From Pinus tabuliformis (lineage: Eukaryota > Streptophyta > Pinopsida > Pinales > Pinaceae), in the NCBI GenBank assembly GCA_031772625.1, contig CM062813.1, forward strand, positions 693,294,420 to 693,358,419: DNA of 64,000 nucleotides, in the 5' to 3' direction. The notes below the pieces were generated by a model. The model ran no database searches and was not told the origin of the DNA. It saw only the letters and a list, made by a program, of their open reading frames with translations. The translations under genes were made by a program, and so were the position numbers. The stretch's first letter is position 1; every line of letters begins with the position of its first letter. Shown in pieces: positions 1-10,839 of this stretch.

Positions 1-1200
1 ACCAATTCATAACTCACTTTGCAGTCACCATCCACATGTGTCTCATCATAGTGGGATTCACCATCCATGTTACAATGGGGTTCTCGAGCATCTATATGCT
101 CTTTCTCTACTTCACACGTAGAGGCTTCAAATTCTCACTCTGCAATCTTTTTTGTGTCTTCTTCATCCATATGCATGTCTTCATGATGAGTTTCACTTTT
201 ATAGTCTTTATGACCATCATCAACATTTGAGTGGGATTCTCCAAGCTCTGTTTTCCTCCTAGAGTCTTTCTCATTTACTCTCAAACCTGCAATTGACTTT
301 CTATTAATTCTTCAACAAAATGTAACATAATTTGTTTCTTTATGTCGCTTTCCTTTATACCAAATTCTACTTTCATGGTATTCCATGCTTCCTAGGAAGA
401 TGTAGCTTTTGCTACATTGCACAAGGAATTCTCATCCAATGCATGTTTTATAAGATCCAATACTAAGACATCACATACTTCATCATATGGGTTATTAGAT
501 TGATACTCAATCAACTCTTTACATTGAAGAAAAATTTTCATTTTGATAGTTCCCAAAAATAAAAAATAAAATTACTAGTAAATTTTAGAAGTGTTATGAG
601 ATCTATCCTGATCCATTCATCCTCGAATTGTTCTACTTCATATACTTGTCTTTTAGATGCCTCGACTATGGCGAGAACCTCTATGAGCTCTTCGAAATAC
701 TTTGGCTCTTCCTTTCGATTTCTTTTCTTGGTTTTCTTTAGTCTTGCTTTGTGACCCATGACTATCATCTTTCTTTTTTCTTTTGTCTTCTTTCCTTATT
801 GTGTCAGCCTTCTAGAAATGAATGTCACATACACTTGATTATCTTTAAAACTAAACATTTTAACCTTCACTTTAACGGTGGCTCCCAACAACTACTAGAA
901 ACTTTGCTAATCTCTTCTACGCAGATTCTTATGGAGGCTCATGGCTACAACTTACGATGGAGACTCCTTCTTTGGTCAATGGCGGTGGTTCTTTCCTCTT
1001 GATATGGTGGTGGCTCTATAGGCTACTCACCCTAATCTTTTAGTAGTTGGGTTTACAAACTCTCAACGAGCTCTAGTTTCTACTTATGGACCAATGGATG
1101 AAAACTTTGATTTGTGGGCTACTCACAATAGCCAAGGCTCTTAGTGGAAGTAGTTCATGACCTTCTTAACTCCTTTGGTTATTTGAAACCTTTCTAAACC
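1..1200 (-). pseudogene. gag-region remnant of a minus-strand LTR retrotransposon
   Basis: Read on the minus strand, this lies just downstream of a primer-binding-site-like sequence at 1203-1214, where a gag gene is expected. The only open piece is 538-768, rich in Lys, Arg and Glu. Lower down the minus strand reads as broken coding sequence, including an acidic His/Glu/Asp-rich patch near 150-230. I see no zinc knuckle, protease or polymerase motif, so the family cannot be named. Its LTR would lie above 1217 and appears to be the target of the element at 1531-4193. The assignment rests mainly on position next to the primer site. Confidence 0.35.
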
Positions 1201-1202
1201 TT

Positions 1203-1214
1203 GCTTTGATACCA
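1203..1214 (-). other. primer binding site (tRNA-iMet type), minus strand
   Basis: The minus strand reads TGGTATCAAAGC, one base from the usual initiator-Met primer site TGGTATCAGAGC. It is preceded by AACAAG, like the LTR ends of the neighbouring element. It marks the LTR/internal boundary of a degraded minus-strand retroelement. Confidence 0.5.
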
Positions 1215-1530
1215 CTTGTTATTTAGAGGTAAAGATAAACATGCAAACACAAGACAAATAAGTACATAAGCTTATGCTTGAATAAAAAAGTTATATTTAA
1301 TATTAGTTATTCTCGCGTATACATCCACCAAGTTGTTGCTATTCTCTCTTCTTACTTCACATTACAATGACCCAATAATGAGTATATACGCACTAAACTT
1401 TCTAAATATGGAATCATGCAAACTCTAACTTTTTTTTCCTCATACAAACTATGACTTGACGCTTTAACTAAACTTTTCTAACTTCACTTTAACATAAATC
1501 GACATTTTTCTTTTCCTTAACTTAGCTTTT

Positions 1531-1978
1531 TGTTATATACCTAGGGGGATAATATGGGGTACAAAGAGAGGTACCCAAGGTAATAATGTAATAATGGGAT
1601 GGGCCATAGTAATAAATAAGGTGGTAGTAGTTAGTAATAATGTAATGGGCCCATAGTATTAGTTCGATGGTATGAGAGAACCATGGTAATGACCCATGGT
1701 ATTGTATGTATGAGGCCTATATAGAGGCTAGAGACTCCACATGGAGAGATGTCAAGGAATATTGTATGAACAGGCATAGGGCTTGTGGAGTGTTCTCCTT
1801 CCTTAAGGAGTGAATGTATGGTGTTACCCTACCTTAAGGGTTTTGATATTAATAAAGAAGCATTTCTATCTATTTCTATCTTGTTATTTATTGAGTTATT
1901 TCTATTATCATATATTTTTGGGTTAGATCTATAACAAGTGGTATTGGAGTTATAACAACTAGTATCAAAGCTATAACA
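1531..1978 (+). repeat. 5' LTR of the 1531-4193 element
   Basis: TG...CA ends, 448 bp. TATATAGA at 1718-1725 is the likely core promoter. The last 50 bp hold near-repeats of a 20-bp unit that resembles the primer binding site (1929-1978). Confidence 0.88.
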
Positions 1979-1980
1979 AG

Positions 1981-1992
1981 TGGTATCAGAGC
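1981..1992 (+). other. primer binding site, TGGTATCAGAGC
   Basis: Exact initiator-Met type primer site, two bases after the left LTR end at 1978. Confidence 0.85.
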
Positions 1993-2036
1993 ACTTTCTT
2001 GGGCAAAAGTGGAGAATTTTTTTTTTTTTTTTTACA

Positions 2037-2400
2037 GGAACTTTCTGGGGCGACGAGTTTGCAGATTAGATATGTATATTTTGGGGGAAAATCTACATTT
2101 TAATTGCATATCTGGATTCTTTGTGAAAAAATACTCGATTTCAAAAAAAAATCGGCCAAATCGGAGTTCGGATGAAGGAGATATCGCTGATCTAAAAATC
2201 AGTGGTGTCACAGACAATTTTTTGGGGCAGCGAGTTTGCGGCACAGATCTAAACATCCTGGTGCAAAATCTGGAGAATCTAATTGTAGATATGGATTCTT
2301 TGTGAAAAAATACCTGATTTCCAAAAAAAAATTCAGTCGAATCGGAGCCCGGATGAGGGAGATATCGTTGATATAAAAATTAGCTATTTTTCAGCAATTT
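2037..2400 (+). repeat. diverged tandem duplication in the element leader
   Basis: Two units of about 180 bp (roughly 2037-2216 and 2217-2400) share the same order of motifs: a TGGGGCGACGAG-like start, then GGATTCTTTGTGAAAAAATAC, an A-run, a TCGGAG...GGATGA block and GGAGATATCG. The duplication lies between the primer site and gag, a region that in retroelements carries dimerisation and packaging signals. Neither unit looks coding. Confidence 0.75.
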
Positions 2401-2405
2401 TTTTT

Positions 2406-3221
2406 GTGATGGTAGGCCTAGATCAGAATTTAAAGGACTTGTATAAATTTGATGGCTCTCATCCAGCCAAATGGCTAGAACAAATGGAGAAATATTTAAA
2501 ATTGAATTACATCTATGATGATGCGACTCCGTTGAGTATGGGAAAAATGTATTTGGACCACGAAAGATGGCAATGGTGGCAGTGTCATAAAAAATTCCAT
2601 CCAAGGGCAACTACTTGGGAGATGTTTGCAAAAACTATTCGGGACCACTTTGGCCATAAATCTAATCTTGTGGATAAGCTCACATAGAAAGACACACAGC
2701 CTAGCAAAGATTTTATTTGTATAGGAAAGAAGGAAACCAAGCAACCTAAAGGGTTATTTTCTGCTGGTATCTCCTTATTGTAGGTTCATGGATAGATTCA
2801 GAAAGAGAAGATCATTGTTTCTATAAATCCTAGTTGCAAGCATAATTTTATCAATGTTATTTGGCAAAAAAATTGCAAGTTCCAACAAAACACGTTGAAA
2901 GCACACAGGTGGATGATGAGGATGTTCAAGTGTATAGGGATTTAAAGACTTCTATGGATAAGTATGTGTTGCATGGTGATTTTATACTTCGAGACGGATA
3001 ATATGGATGTTGTTTTGGGATACCCGTGGATGGAATCGATGGGTACTATAAATATTAATGTGCAGAAGAAATTCCTAAAGCTCTGGTATAAAAAGAAGAA
3101 AATTACATTACAGGATATTTCCATTAATAAACAGGTAGAGTATAAGGAGGCTGAAGCAGAAGATTTTCTAGGGACTGACATATCAGATGATGAACCAATG
3201 ATGATTGACAATCAAACATAA
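2406..3221 (+). pseudogene. gag with retropepsin remnant
   Basis: The segment 2406-2687 reads as an LTR-element capsid domain: FDGSHPAKWLEQMEKYL, then a W-rich stretch (WQWWQCHKKF), then WEMFAKTIRDHFG, the order seen in Retrotrans_gag proteins. After a stop, 2964-3221 in another frame contains DVVLGYPWMESMGTI, matching the carboxyl half of gypsy-type aspartic proteases (DhhLGxxWL motif). The amino half with the catalytic D-S/T-G is not readable. A Glu-rich tail repeated at 3130-3165 and 3225-3245 follows. Several frame breaks make it non-functional. Confidence 0.7.
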
Positions 3222-3685
3222 ATAGAGGCTGAAGCAGAAAAGGTTGTACAGGTGTTGATACATCAGATGAAGGCTCAGTGGTTGAAGTAATATTGGAAGA
3301 TAAGACACCACAGCAAGCACCACAACATAACAGTCAAACTCCAGTAAGGGGTGAATTAAAGAAAAAGACGCCATGGGTTAAAACTTCAATATATCATCAC
3401 CCACATCACCTCGCAAGACAACAACCAACAAGATGGCAACCAATTAGCCACAAGGAAAACAACCCCCATAGGACAAATATAGAGGAGTGAAGATCCACCT
3501 ACTACACATAAACACAAAAGAGCTACCATGATCAACTTCCATCTCAAGCGAGCAAGGCACCAGTGAGATTGAGGGTTCACATTTCTCTTGGATGGCTAGA
3601 TGCACGTGCATGGTACCAGCGGACTACTCTTTTGAGTAGATCTTATTATTTGTGTTCTTCCCATGTTTTAGGGACGAAACATGCT

Positions 3686-3698
3686 AAGGGGGGTGGAA
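3686..3698 (+). other. polypurine tract
   Basis: AAGGGGGGTGGAA directly abuts the right LTR at 3699; it is the expected plus-strand primer. Confidence 0.85.
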
Positions 3699-4193
3699 TG
3701 TTATATACCTAGGGGGGATAATATGGGGTACAAAGGGAGGTACCCAAGGTAATAATGTAATAATGGGATGGGCCATAGTAATAAATAAGGTGGTTAACCC
3801 ATATCATGTAAGGGACCACAGTAGTTAGTAATAATGTAATGGGCCCATGGTATTAGTTCGATGGTATGAGGGAACTATGGTAATGACCCATGGTATTATA
3901 TGTATGAGGCTTATATAGAGGCTAGAGACTCCACATGGAGAGATGTCAAGGAATATTGTATGAACAGACATATGGCTTGTGGAGTGTTCTCCTTCCTTAA
4001 GGAGTGAATGTATGGTGTTGCCCTACCTGAAGGGTTTTGATATCAATAAATAAGCATTTCTATCTATTTCTATCTTGTTATTTATTGAGTTATTTCTATT
4101 ATCATATATTTTTAGGTTAGATCTATAACAAGTGGTATCGGAGTTATAAAAAGTGGTATCAGAGTTATAACAAGTGGTATCAGAGCTATAACA
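3699..4193 (+). repeat. 3' LTR of the 1531-4193 element
   Basis: 495 bp, TG...CA. It carries an extra segment near 3795-3825 absent from the 5' LTR. Its end has three or four tandem 20-bp units containing AAGTGGTATCAGAG-like sequence (4127-4193). Confidence 0.88.
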
Positions 4194-4198
4194 CTTTT

Positions 4199-5694
4199 CT
4201 TGACAAGGCATTAGCTTTTTAACTTTGACTCACTTTACTTCTAATATTAGACTTAACTTTGTTTCTTTCACTTAACTTAATTCTTCATACATTGCATGCA
4301 TACGAGAGTACTTACTATTTCTATCAAGTGAAACGATTTTGATCTATGACAAATTTGTGATCGATGGCAGTAAATCAAATAGGAAATTTGGGGATAGTTT
4401 TGCATGAATTATGTGCTCTTATAATTTTTAAATTGCTACACGAGACTATAGTTCACTTGGTTGTAACACATTTGAATATTTAACAATTGTTAGGCCAGTT
4501 GGGTTGTTGATTCTATAAGATTACTTTCATTCATATCATTTGCATATTGGTTATGTTAAACATAATTGTATGGAATGATTATCTACATACTTAAATAAGT
4601 GTTAAACTTATGAATTTTAATAATCGTGAAATATAAAATGTGAGGTGTAGTATGGAATCAGGTAGTTGTAGTTTCAGATTGAGAAAATCGATGAGATTAA
4701 ATAAGTCACAATTCACCACAAACCTATAGTGATAGGTCATCCAAGTGCGCTAAGTCTCATCCTGATGTGGGTGATTTTAGGGGCATGACAATGGTTTTTT
4801 AGGTTAAATTAAAGTTTATGACAAAGGTATTCTTTCAACCTCCTTCATAATTTATTTATATATATCTCTAAGTGAGGAAGATAAATCGCATAGTAGTTAT
4901 TCCCTAGTTTGAAATGATATCAATTACTAATATTACTTGGTTTCTTAATAATGCATTCATGGTTTTCTAATTACTAGATGAAAATCTTTACCAAAATCTT
5001 AATACCTAACAATAAATTAATATCAAAAAATATTAAACTGCATTTTGTATATATATATTTTTTATAATATTAGTAGAAAGTTTTTTTACAATAAGAAAAA
5101 ATTTAAATACTAAAATATTATCTAAGAAATAATTAAATTATTGTTATTTATCTCTTTGGTATATTTGTTCAACGTGAAAAGAAAAATGAGATGTGAGTAT
5201 AAGGCAATGGAAGAATCAAATTTATGAGTTTTCATTTATAAATTAAAAAATGAACTTAGGTTTAAAATACATTCATTGATGAATTTGTATTTTATTTTTT
5301 GGAGATTTTTTTTTTATCATCTATTTTTTGCAAATTTATATCAAAGTTTAAATTGAAATAATTTATTTATTTTTCACGTTTAAAAAAAAATGGCTCATGG
5401 AGTGTAACTCAATTGAAAACTACCTTGTTATGAAGTATTGTGTAAAAACATGAGATTCAAAGTTTAAATCGCCATGAGTTAAGCCAACCAAAAATAATTT
5501 ATTTTTATTTATTTATTATAATTTTATAATGTGATATGTATATTGTAATTGTCTTGAAATCAATTTATCTCTAATTAATTAATTTTATGTAATTTTTAAT
5601 ATAATTTTCAAATAAATATACTTTAAATTAAATACTTAAAAATTAGTTAAAAGTATTCTAACTTTTCGAAATGTTATATTTTAATTTTATAATT
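4199..5694. other. AT-rich spacer, no gene seen
   Basis: Resumes the sequence interrupted by the element at 1531-4193 (possibly LTR of the minus-strand remnant), then becomes strongly AT-rich with frequent stops on both strands. No promoter, RNA gene or coding stretch could be supported. Confidence 0.6.
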
Positions 5695-5735
5695 AATATA
5701 TATATATATATATATATATAATTATCATATTCTAA

Positions 5736-5785
<50 letters not shown>

Positions 5786-5796
5786 TCATATTCTAA

Positions 5797-5835
<39 letters not shown>

Positions 5836-5865
5836 TTATCATATTCTAAGTTTATATTTGATTAT
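5695..5865. repeat. compound (TA)n microsatellite with three spacer copies
   Basis: Three (TA)n runs alternate with three copies of the spacer AATTATCATATTCTAAGTTT, so the array grew by duplicating a composite unit rather than only by slippage. Confidence 0.95.
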
Positions 5866-6036
5866 AAAGGATTAATGAAAAAGGGAAAATATAATATAAA
5901 AGAAAGAAATTGATATGATTAAATTTCATTTGGTTTGAATATCTATTTTCAAAAATTAAAAATATAATTATCTCCTATCCATTAATGGAATTTTTGTGCA
6001 AACTTCCCAAATGCAACGGCATACAAGTTTCTTAGG

Positions 6037-7403
6037 TTGTCCAACTTTTCCTCGAAGGGTTCTCTCGTTCCCCTCATTAACCGATTGGTTGGTTCTCCTT
6101 CTCCATCCAGCAGCAGAGTAAGTAATGATCAGGTCGCCGCTCTTCATTCTTGGGTTCTTGGCTCTTCTCTTCCTTCAGATTCGAGTAGATCAGCCAAGTC
6201 AATCGGAGTGCATATTTCTCGTTGTTTGAAGGTTGATTCCTCTAAGATCCTTCGAGTGGAGATCTTTCACAGTCTTTTAATCTAATTCATCACAACTTAG
6301 TCTCTGTTGGCCATCCCTCTTGCTCTTTTCCAACCAGTGGTGTTCCTTTAGAATCAGACTCGTTGGGCCTTCATTGCTCCAGCTCGACCTCAATCCTTAA
6401 CACTCAGGTGAATGATGTCAGGTCTTCATTTAATATTATTAGCTCGGAGTTTCTGAATGTGGATGCACCGTGTGTCCCTGGTTCCATACCTTTGGACAGG
6501 CTTCCCTCCGCTGGTAATTTCAATCATAATTTTGATCGGGATTTAACTTTAGAAAACTCTAAATTTACCGCAGAGAAAGGTCAACCCTCCTCTCCATTAG
6601 GTTCGGGCAGATCGCCTAGGGACGATGAATCCCCGTCTGTCCTACGTTCTAATGTCTCAGCTGGAATTCGCTCCCCTCTAGTTTAAGCGGAGGCCTCCTC
6701 TTCACTTCCTGATTTGGCCTCGATCCTGTGCGATGGATCCCCTTCCATTTCCCCTGTTCCCTCCGCTCCCAACCTGGATCCACTCCCCTTGGTTTCCCCT
6801 AATCCCTCCCATTCCTGCCCGGTTCCAACCCCCTCGATTTTCATCGATCTTGCCTCTTCCAACCAAAACCCTCTACCTCTCCATGAAAGGTGACTGTTGA
6901 CCGATTACTCGTTCAATCTTCGTTCGAATACACCTCCTTCCTTTGAATCAAATGGTATATTTGGTATTAAGTTTAAAGAAAATTGTAATAATGTTGAATT
7001 TAACTCTATTATTAATAATGATTATAACAGAAATAACTATAAAAATAATAATTTAAATAACTATAATAATATTAATAACAATAATAATAATAATAATAAT
7101 AGTAGTAGTTATTCTTCTAGTCATATTAACAACATTAATTTTCTTTTTGTGGGTAATGTAGCTAATGGTTCTAAAGCTTCCTTTTCCTCATCTAGCAATA
7201 GCAATAGGGTAGTTAATCTCTCCAAATTCTCTTTTGATCCTCATGTTTTCAGTGTTTTAGAAAAAGGTTTAAATTTTGCGGTTGCTCCAAGAAGAATCCC
7301 CGTTCATGATATTATTTGTGACATTGAATTTGGGATAAGGGATTTACCAAAGGCCTCTAAAGCTATTATTAGGCAATATTTCTCAGTTATCTTAAACCCC
7401 TAA
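6037..7403 (+). pseudogene. Penelope-like element, amino-terminal part
   Basis: The first 800 bp encode Ser/Pro-rich sequence of no recognised fold, broken by a frameshift near 6290-6360 and stops at 6684 and 6891. The latter is a TGA where CGA is likely. From about 7205 the sequence VVNLSKFSFDPHVFSVLEKG followed by LNFA-PRRIPV matches the conserved block that precedes the polymerase in Penelope proteins. Between them, 7010-7110 encodes an Asn-rich run from AAT/AAC repeats, probably a microsatellite expansion inside the gene. The frame changes near 7400 just before the polymerase. Confidence 0.7.
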
Positions 7404-8336
7404 GAAAAACCTTAGCAATCTTGAGTTCGAAGCTCTAAAATCCTTGAACAATAACAAGGACATTATTGTTCTTAAAGCTGATAAAGGAGGTGCAGCTGTT
7501 ATTCTTAATAGGGAGGATTACCGGAATAAGATGTTGGATCACCTTTGTAATAGCGGAAGCTACAGAAAGCTTGATAAGAATCCCTTAAAAAATATTTCTA
7601 AAACAGTTCCACTAGCCATAAAATCTAGTAGCACTGTTAGCTCCCTGAGTAAGAAGCCTATTGAGTGTAACCATCTCACTCCTAGGATTTATGGTCTCCC
7701 TAAGATCCATAAGGAAGGGGCCCCCCTTCGCCCCATAGTCAACACTATAGGAGGGTTGACTTATCTTCTTGCTAAATATCTTGCTAACAAGCTCAAGCCT
7801 CTTGTTGGTCGAACCGAATCCTTTGTTAAAGATTCATCCTCCTTTGTTAATGAGTTAAAGGATATTAGAATTGATCCAAAAGACATGCTGGTTAGTTTTG
7901 ATGTGGTCTCATTATTCACGAATATCCCGATTAATGAGGCCATTGATGTTATTAATCATATTACGGATCTTGATATTGCTCTCTTGGTTAAAATTTGCCT
8001 CACCTCCACTTTCTTTAGTTTCGAAGGCAAATTTTACATGCAAACCTGTGGTGTTGCAATGGGATCTCCCCTTTCCACCGTTGTTGTGAATCTCTTTATG
8101 GATTTCTTTGAATCTAAGGCCTTATCCTCAGCTCTTTTTAAACATACGCTGTGGAAAGGTTTGTGGACGACACCTGTGCCATTTGGTCTCATGGGAAGAA
8201 GTTAAAGTTGTTTTACCAGCATCTTAATAATCAATCAAATTCCATAAAATTCACCATGGAAGTTGAAGTTAATGGTAGCCTTCCTTTCCTCAATGTTCTC
8301 ATTTCAAAAAAGGATGACGGTTCTTTCTCTCATTAA
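7404..8336 (+). pseudogene. Penelope-type reverse transcriptase domain
   Basis: Conserved blocks appear in order: KADKGGAAVILNREDY, then PRIYGLPKIHK with PLRPIV, then SFDVVSLFTNIP (first catalytic Asp), then GVAMGSPLS. A shift of frame near 8150 leads into RFVDDT at 8157-8174, the catalytic FVDD box, so polymerase motifs A to C are present but split over two frames. A TAA at 8334 interrupts the thumb region. The block order and spacing fit Penelope rather than LINE or LTR polymerases. With these breaks it cannot make active enzyme. Confidence 0.85.
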
Positions 8337-9056
8337 GTTTTTCGGAAGAAAACTCTCACAGAGCAATACCTCCATGCTAATTCCCATCATTTCCCTGCTC
8401 AAAAGCTAGGTGTTCTCAACACCTTAGCCACTCAAGCGTTGAGAGTTTCTGATGAATATCATCTTGATAATGAAAAAGCTCACCTCCTTAAGGTCTTCAT
8501 TAATAATGGTTATAGTAAATCCCAAGGTCGTAAAGCTTTCCTTAATGCGAAAAGAGGTCCTAAGAAGAGGATTGATCCCAAGGATAGATCTTTTGGGGTT
8601 CATCTTCCTTTTATTCAAGGGACCACAGATAAAATCGCGAGGATCCTGAAAAAGCATAATATTCCTTCTTCTTTTAGACCCCTTCGCACTATTCGAAATT
8701 CTCTTCGTTCGGCCAAGGACCCTATTAACCCTAAGGATGGGAAGGGTGTTTATATGATTCCTTGCTCATGTGGGACTCCTTATATTGGTGAGACTGGTTG
8801 GTCAATAAATCAAAGGATTTGCGAGCATGCTGCAAACATAAAGCATAGAAGGTCTTGCTCCTCCACATTGGCTGAACATGCGAAAAAAACCAATCATCAC
8901 ATTTGCATAGAAGAGGCAAAGGTCATTGCTAGGATTGACCACTTTCATCATCTGAAATTCAGAGAGGCCTTAGAGATCAAACAAAGGCTCATCAATCTGA
9001 ACAGAGATGATGGTTGGAGTATTAGCAAGTATTGGATCCCTGCTCTTTCTTCCTAG
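8337..9056 (+). pseudogene. Penelope thumb/linker and GIY-YIG endonuclease domain
   Basis: Open without interruption from 8337 to the natural TAG at 9054. After a basic linker (KRGPKKRIDPKDR) the endonuclease begins near 8740. GVYMIPCSC supplies the GIY strand and the Cys-x-Cys of the zinc site typical of Penelope endonucleases; PYIGET is the YIG strand; QRICEH carries the catalytic Arg and a metal-site His; downstream His residues (AEHAKKTNHH) complete the usual CCHH set. The domain would nick target DNA for target-primed reverse transcription. It is the best preserved part of the element. Confidence 0.85.
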
Positions 9057-9059
9057 ATT

Positions 9060-10540
9060 TTTCTTGCTTTCCTCGTTATCTTCCTTCTTTTTTTTCAATA
9101 ATAGTAAAGTTAAAATTAGTTAATTATTTAATTATTATTATCTCAAAATTCTTATTGAAATTGATATTACTTAATATTAAAATAAAATTATTTTATTGAT
9201 TTTATTTATTTCTTAATTCAAAAATAATATTAGTTATTAATTTAAAATTGTGATAAAAAGTTAGTTAGTTAATTAATTAATTATTATTATCATAGTTTTA
9301 GAATCTAAAAGTTCTTATTGATATTATATCTGTAATATAATTTAATAATACTAATTCTATTTAATATTAAATGAAATTATTTTATTTATTTCTTAATTCA
9401 AAAATAATATGAATTATTAAATTAAAATTCTTTTTAATTCTGGGTCAAAGGCTTAATTTGTTATTTCAATTTTTTAGTCAAACTAGGTGTTATTTTTAAC
9501 GACTAGTTAGCTGCTCTCATCATCTATTTATTCCATTTCCTAGATCTGATTCCTCATCTTGTCACCAAATTGGTTGGTTCGATGGGATTTTATTTTATGT
9601 GATTTTTATGGAAAATGTTGTTACAAGTTGCCTCTAATCGTATCAACAAAGATCGAAGAGACAGAAGAGGAATCAAAGGAATAGAAGAGGAATTGATGTC
9701 TGGAAAATCTTGCCAGGAAATAATAGAAGAGGAATTGATGTCTAGAAAATCTTGCTAGGAAATATTGTCGCATTCTTAAGAGTCGTCTAGCCCCTCAAAA
9801 CGAAGAGTTCAACAAATTGTTGTCTTTATATAAGATAACGTAAATGGTAAGTGAAATAGAAACCTCGATATAGGCGCGAGACAATTGTAGCGTGCAAACA
9901 GAAAGACTTAGGGCGCCCTATCTGAATTTTGCATGGCTTAGATAATATTGTCTTAAATTGATATAGTTTTTTCTTAATTATTAATTGTCTTAAAAGAGTT
10001 TCATCTTAATTGTCATTGTCTTAATTGACCATTGGCTTAAATATAAAATTTTGTCTTAAAGTATTTTTGTCTTTTTTAAAATATTTTTGCATTAAACTTG
10101 ACACTATTTTTATTTTAAATATAAAATTTTGTCTTAAAATGTTTTTATCTCAAATTATTTTTATCTTAAATATTATATTTAACTTAATTTAATTGATATT
10201 AAATTTTAATATAAAATAACTAAAATAAAAAATAAGTTGTTAAAACTAAATATTTATTTTGTCTTCAAAAATTATTTTAAAAATATATTTTTCACACACC
10301 AACCAAAAAACAAAAACATTAAAAATATCTTTAGTGCAGTGGTTTTGGAACAAGAGCGGCCGCCCATTCAAAGTCCTCAGGCAAAGCTACCAGCCTGCCA
10401 GTTGAAAGTTAAGTGGATCTAACATGAACCGTTCCATAATCCGAGCAAGCTCCAAGCCGATGAGGTACTTCACATTTTTCCAACTTCCACCCTTCAAGTT
10501 TCAAGGGTTTAATAGTTAACTTTTAAGTTTTAAATCCGGA
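9060..10540. other. AT-rich 3' flank, no gene; local 41-bp tandem duplication
   Basis: Very AT-rich, with many TCTTAA-type motifs between 9940 and 10200. A unit containing GAAGAGGAATTGATGTCT is present twice in tandem at about 9680-9762. A short GC-richer patch at 10344-10430 contains GCGGCCGC but no recognisable coding sequence. Confidence 0.55.
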
Positions 10541-10564
10541 TGGATTCTCTATTGTTGTGGGGGC

Positions 10565-10815
10565 ATATGTCTACGTGCATTTCAATAAAATGGAGAAAAA
10601 TAACAATCAAACCAAGTTTTATCTTTAGGTTTACATGCATTTCAATAAAATGGAGAAAAATAACCATCAAACCAAGTTTTATCTTTATCTTGAAATAGCA
10701 GTACAATAATTTATAATGACACACATTGTTTGTCAAAATAAAATGCAGAAAAGTAACCATCAAACCAAGTTTTATCTTTATCTTGAAATGGCAGTACAAT
10801 AATTTATGATTTATT
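10565..10815. repeat. local tandem/dispersed repeat, about three units
   Basis: The motif ACCATCAAACCAAGTTTTAT recurs near 10601 (one mismatch), 10660 and 10757. The first two copies lie in 59-bp tandem units. The last two share a longer downstream block with GAAAT(A/G)GCAGTACAATAATTTA. Confidence 0.85.
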
Positions 10816-10839
10816 GTTTGTCACATTTAGTAGTGGACT

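Larger units (their letters stand above)
1531..4193 (+). mobile_element. complete non-autonomous LTR retrotransposon (TR-GAG type)
   Basis: Two LTRs in direct orientation both begin TGTTATATACC and end in TATAACA. A 5-bp target duplication CTTTT flanks them at 1526-1530 and 4194-4198. A primer site follows the left LTR and a polypurine tract precedes the right one, so the outer structure is complete. The 1.7-kb interior holds only a gag-like region and the carboxyl end of a retropepsin. No reverse transcriptase, RNase H or integrase motif is visible in any frame. It therefore fits the non-autonomous terminal-repeat class that keeps gag, which would need pol from a relative. LTR1 lacks about 27 bp present in LTR2 (near 3795-3825), so the insertion is not very recent. 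Confidence 0.9.
6037..9056 (+). mobile_element. Penelope-like retroelement (Dryad-like, GIY-YIG bearing), decayed
   Basis: One long, lightly broken coding region runs through a Ser/Pro-rich amino end, the Penelope amino-terminal region, a Penelope-type reverse transcriptase and a carboxyl GIY-YIG endonuclease. No LTRs, primer site or polypurine tract flank it, as expected for Penelope elements. Breaks are few: frameshifts near 6290-6360, 7400 and 8150, and stops at 6684, 6891 and 8334. Such endonuclease-bearing Penelope elements are essentially an animal group; in plants they are reported from conifers (Dryads) and explained by horizontal transfer. The 5' and 3' termini are not defined by repeats I can see, so outer limits are approximate. 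Confidence 0.85.

Noticed and set aside
538..768. Small Lys/Glu-rich protein gene
   Set aside because: It lies downstream of a retroelement primer site on the same strand and is better seen as gag residue.
10352..10360. GCGGCCGC as vector or linker contamination
   Set aside because: Single site with no vector-like sequence around it.
10530..10799. 89-codon minus frame with internal repeats
   Set aside because: The open frame results from local tandem repeats in AT-rich DNA; no domain.
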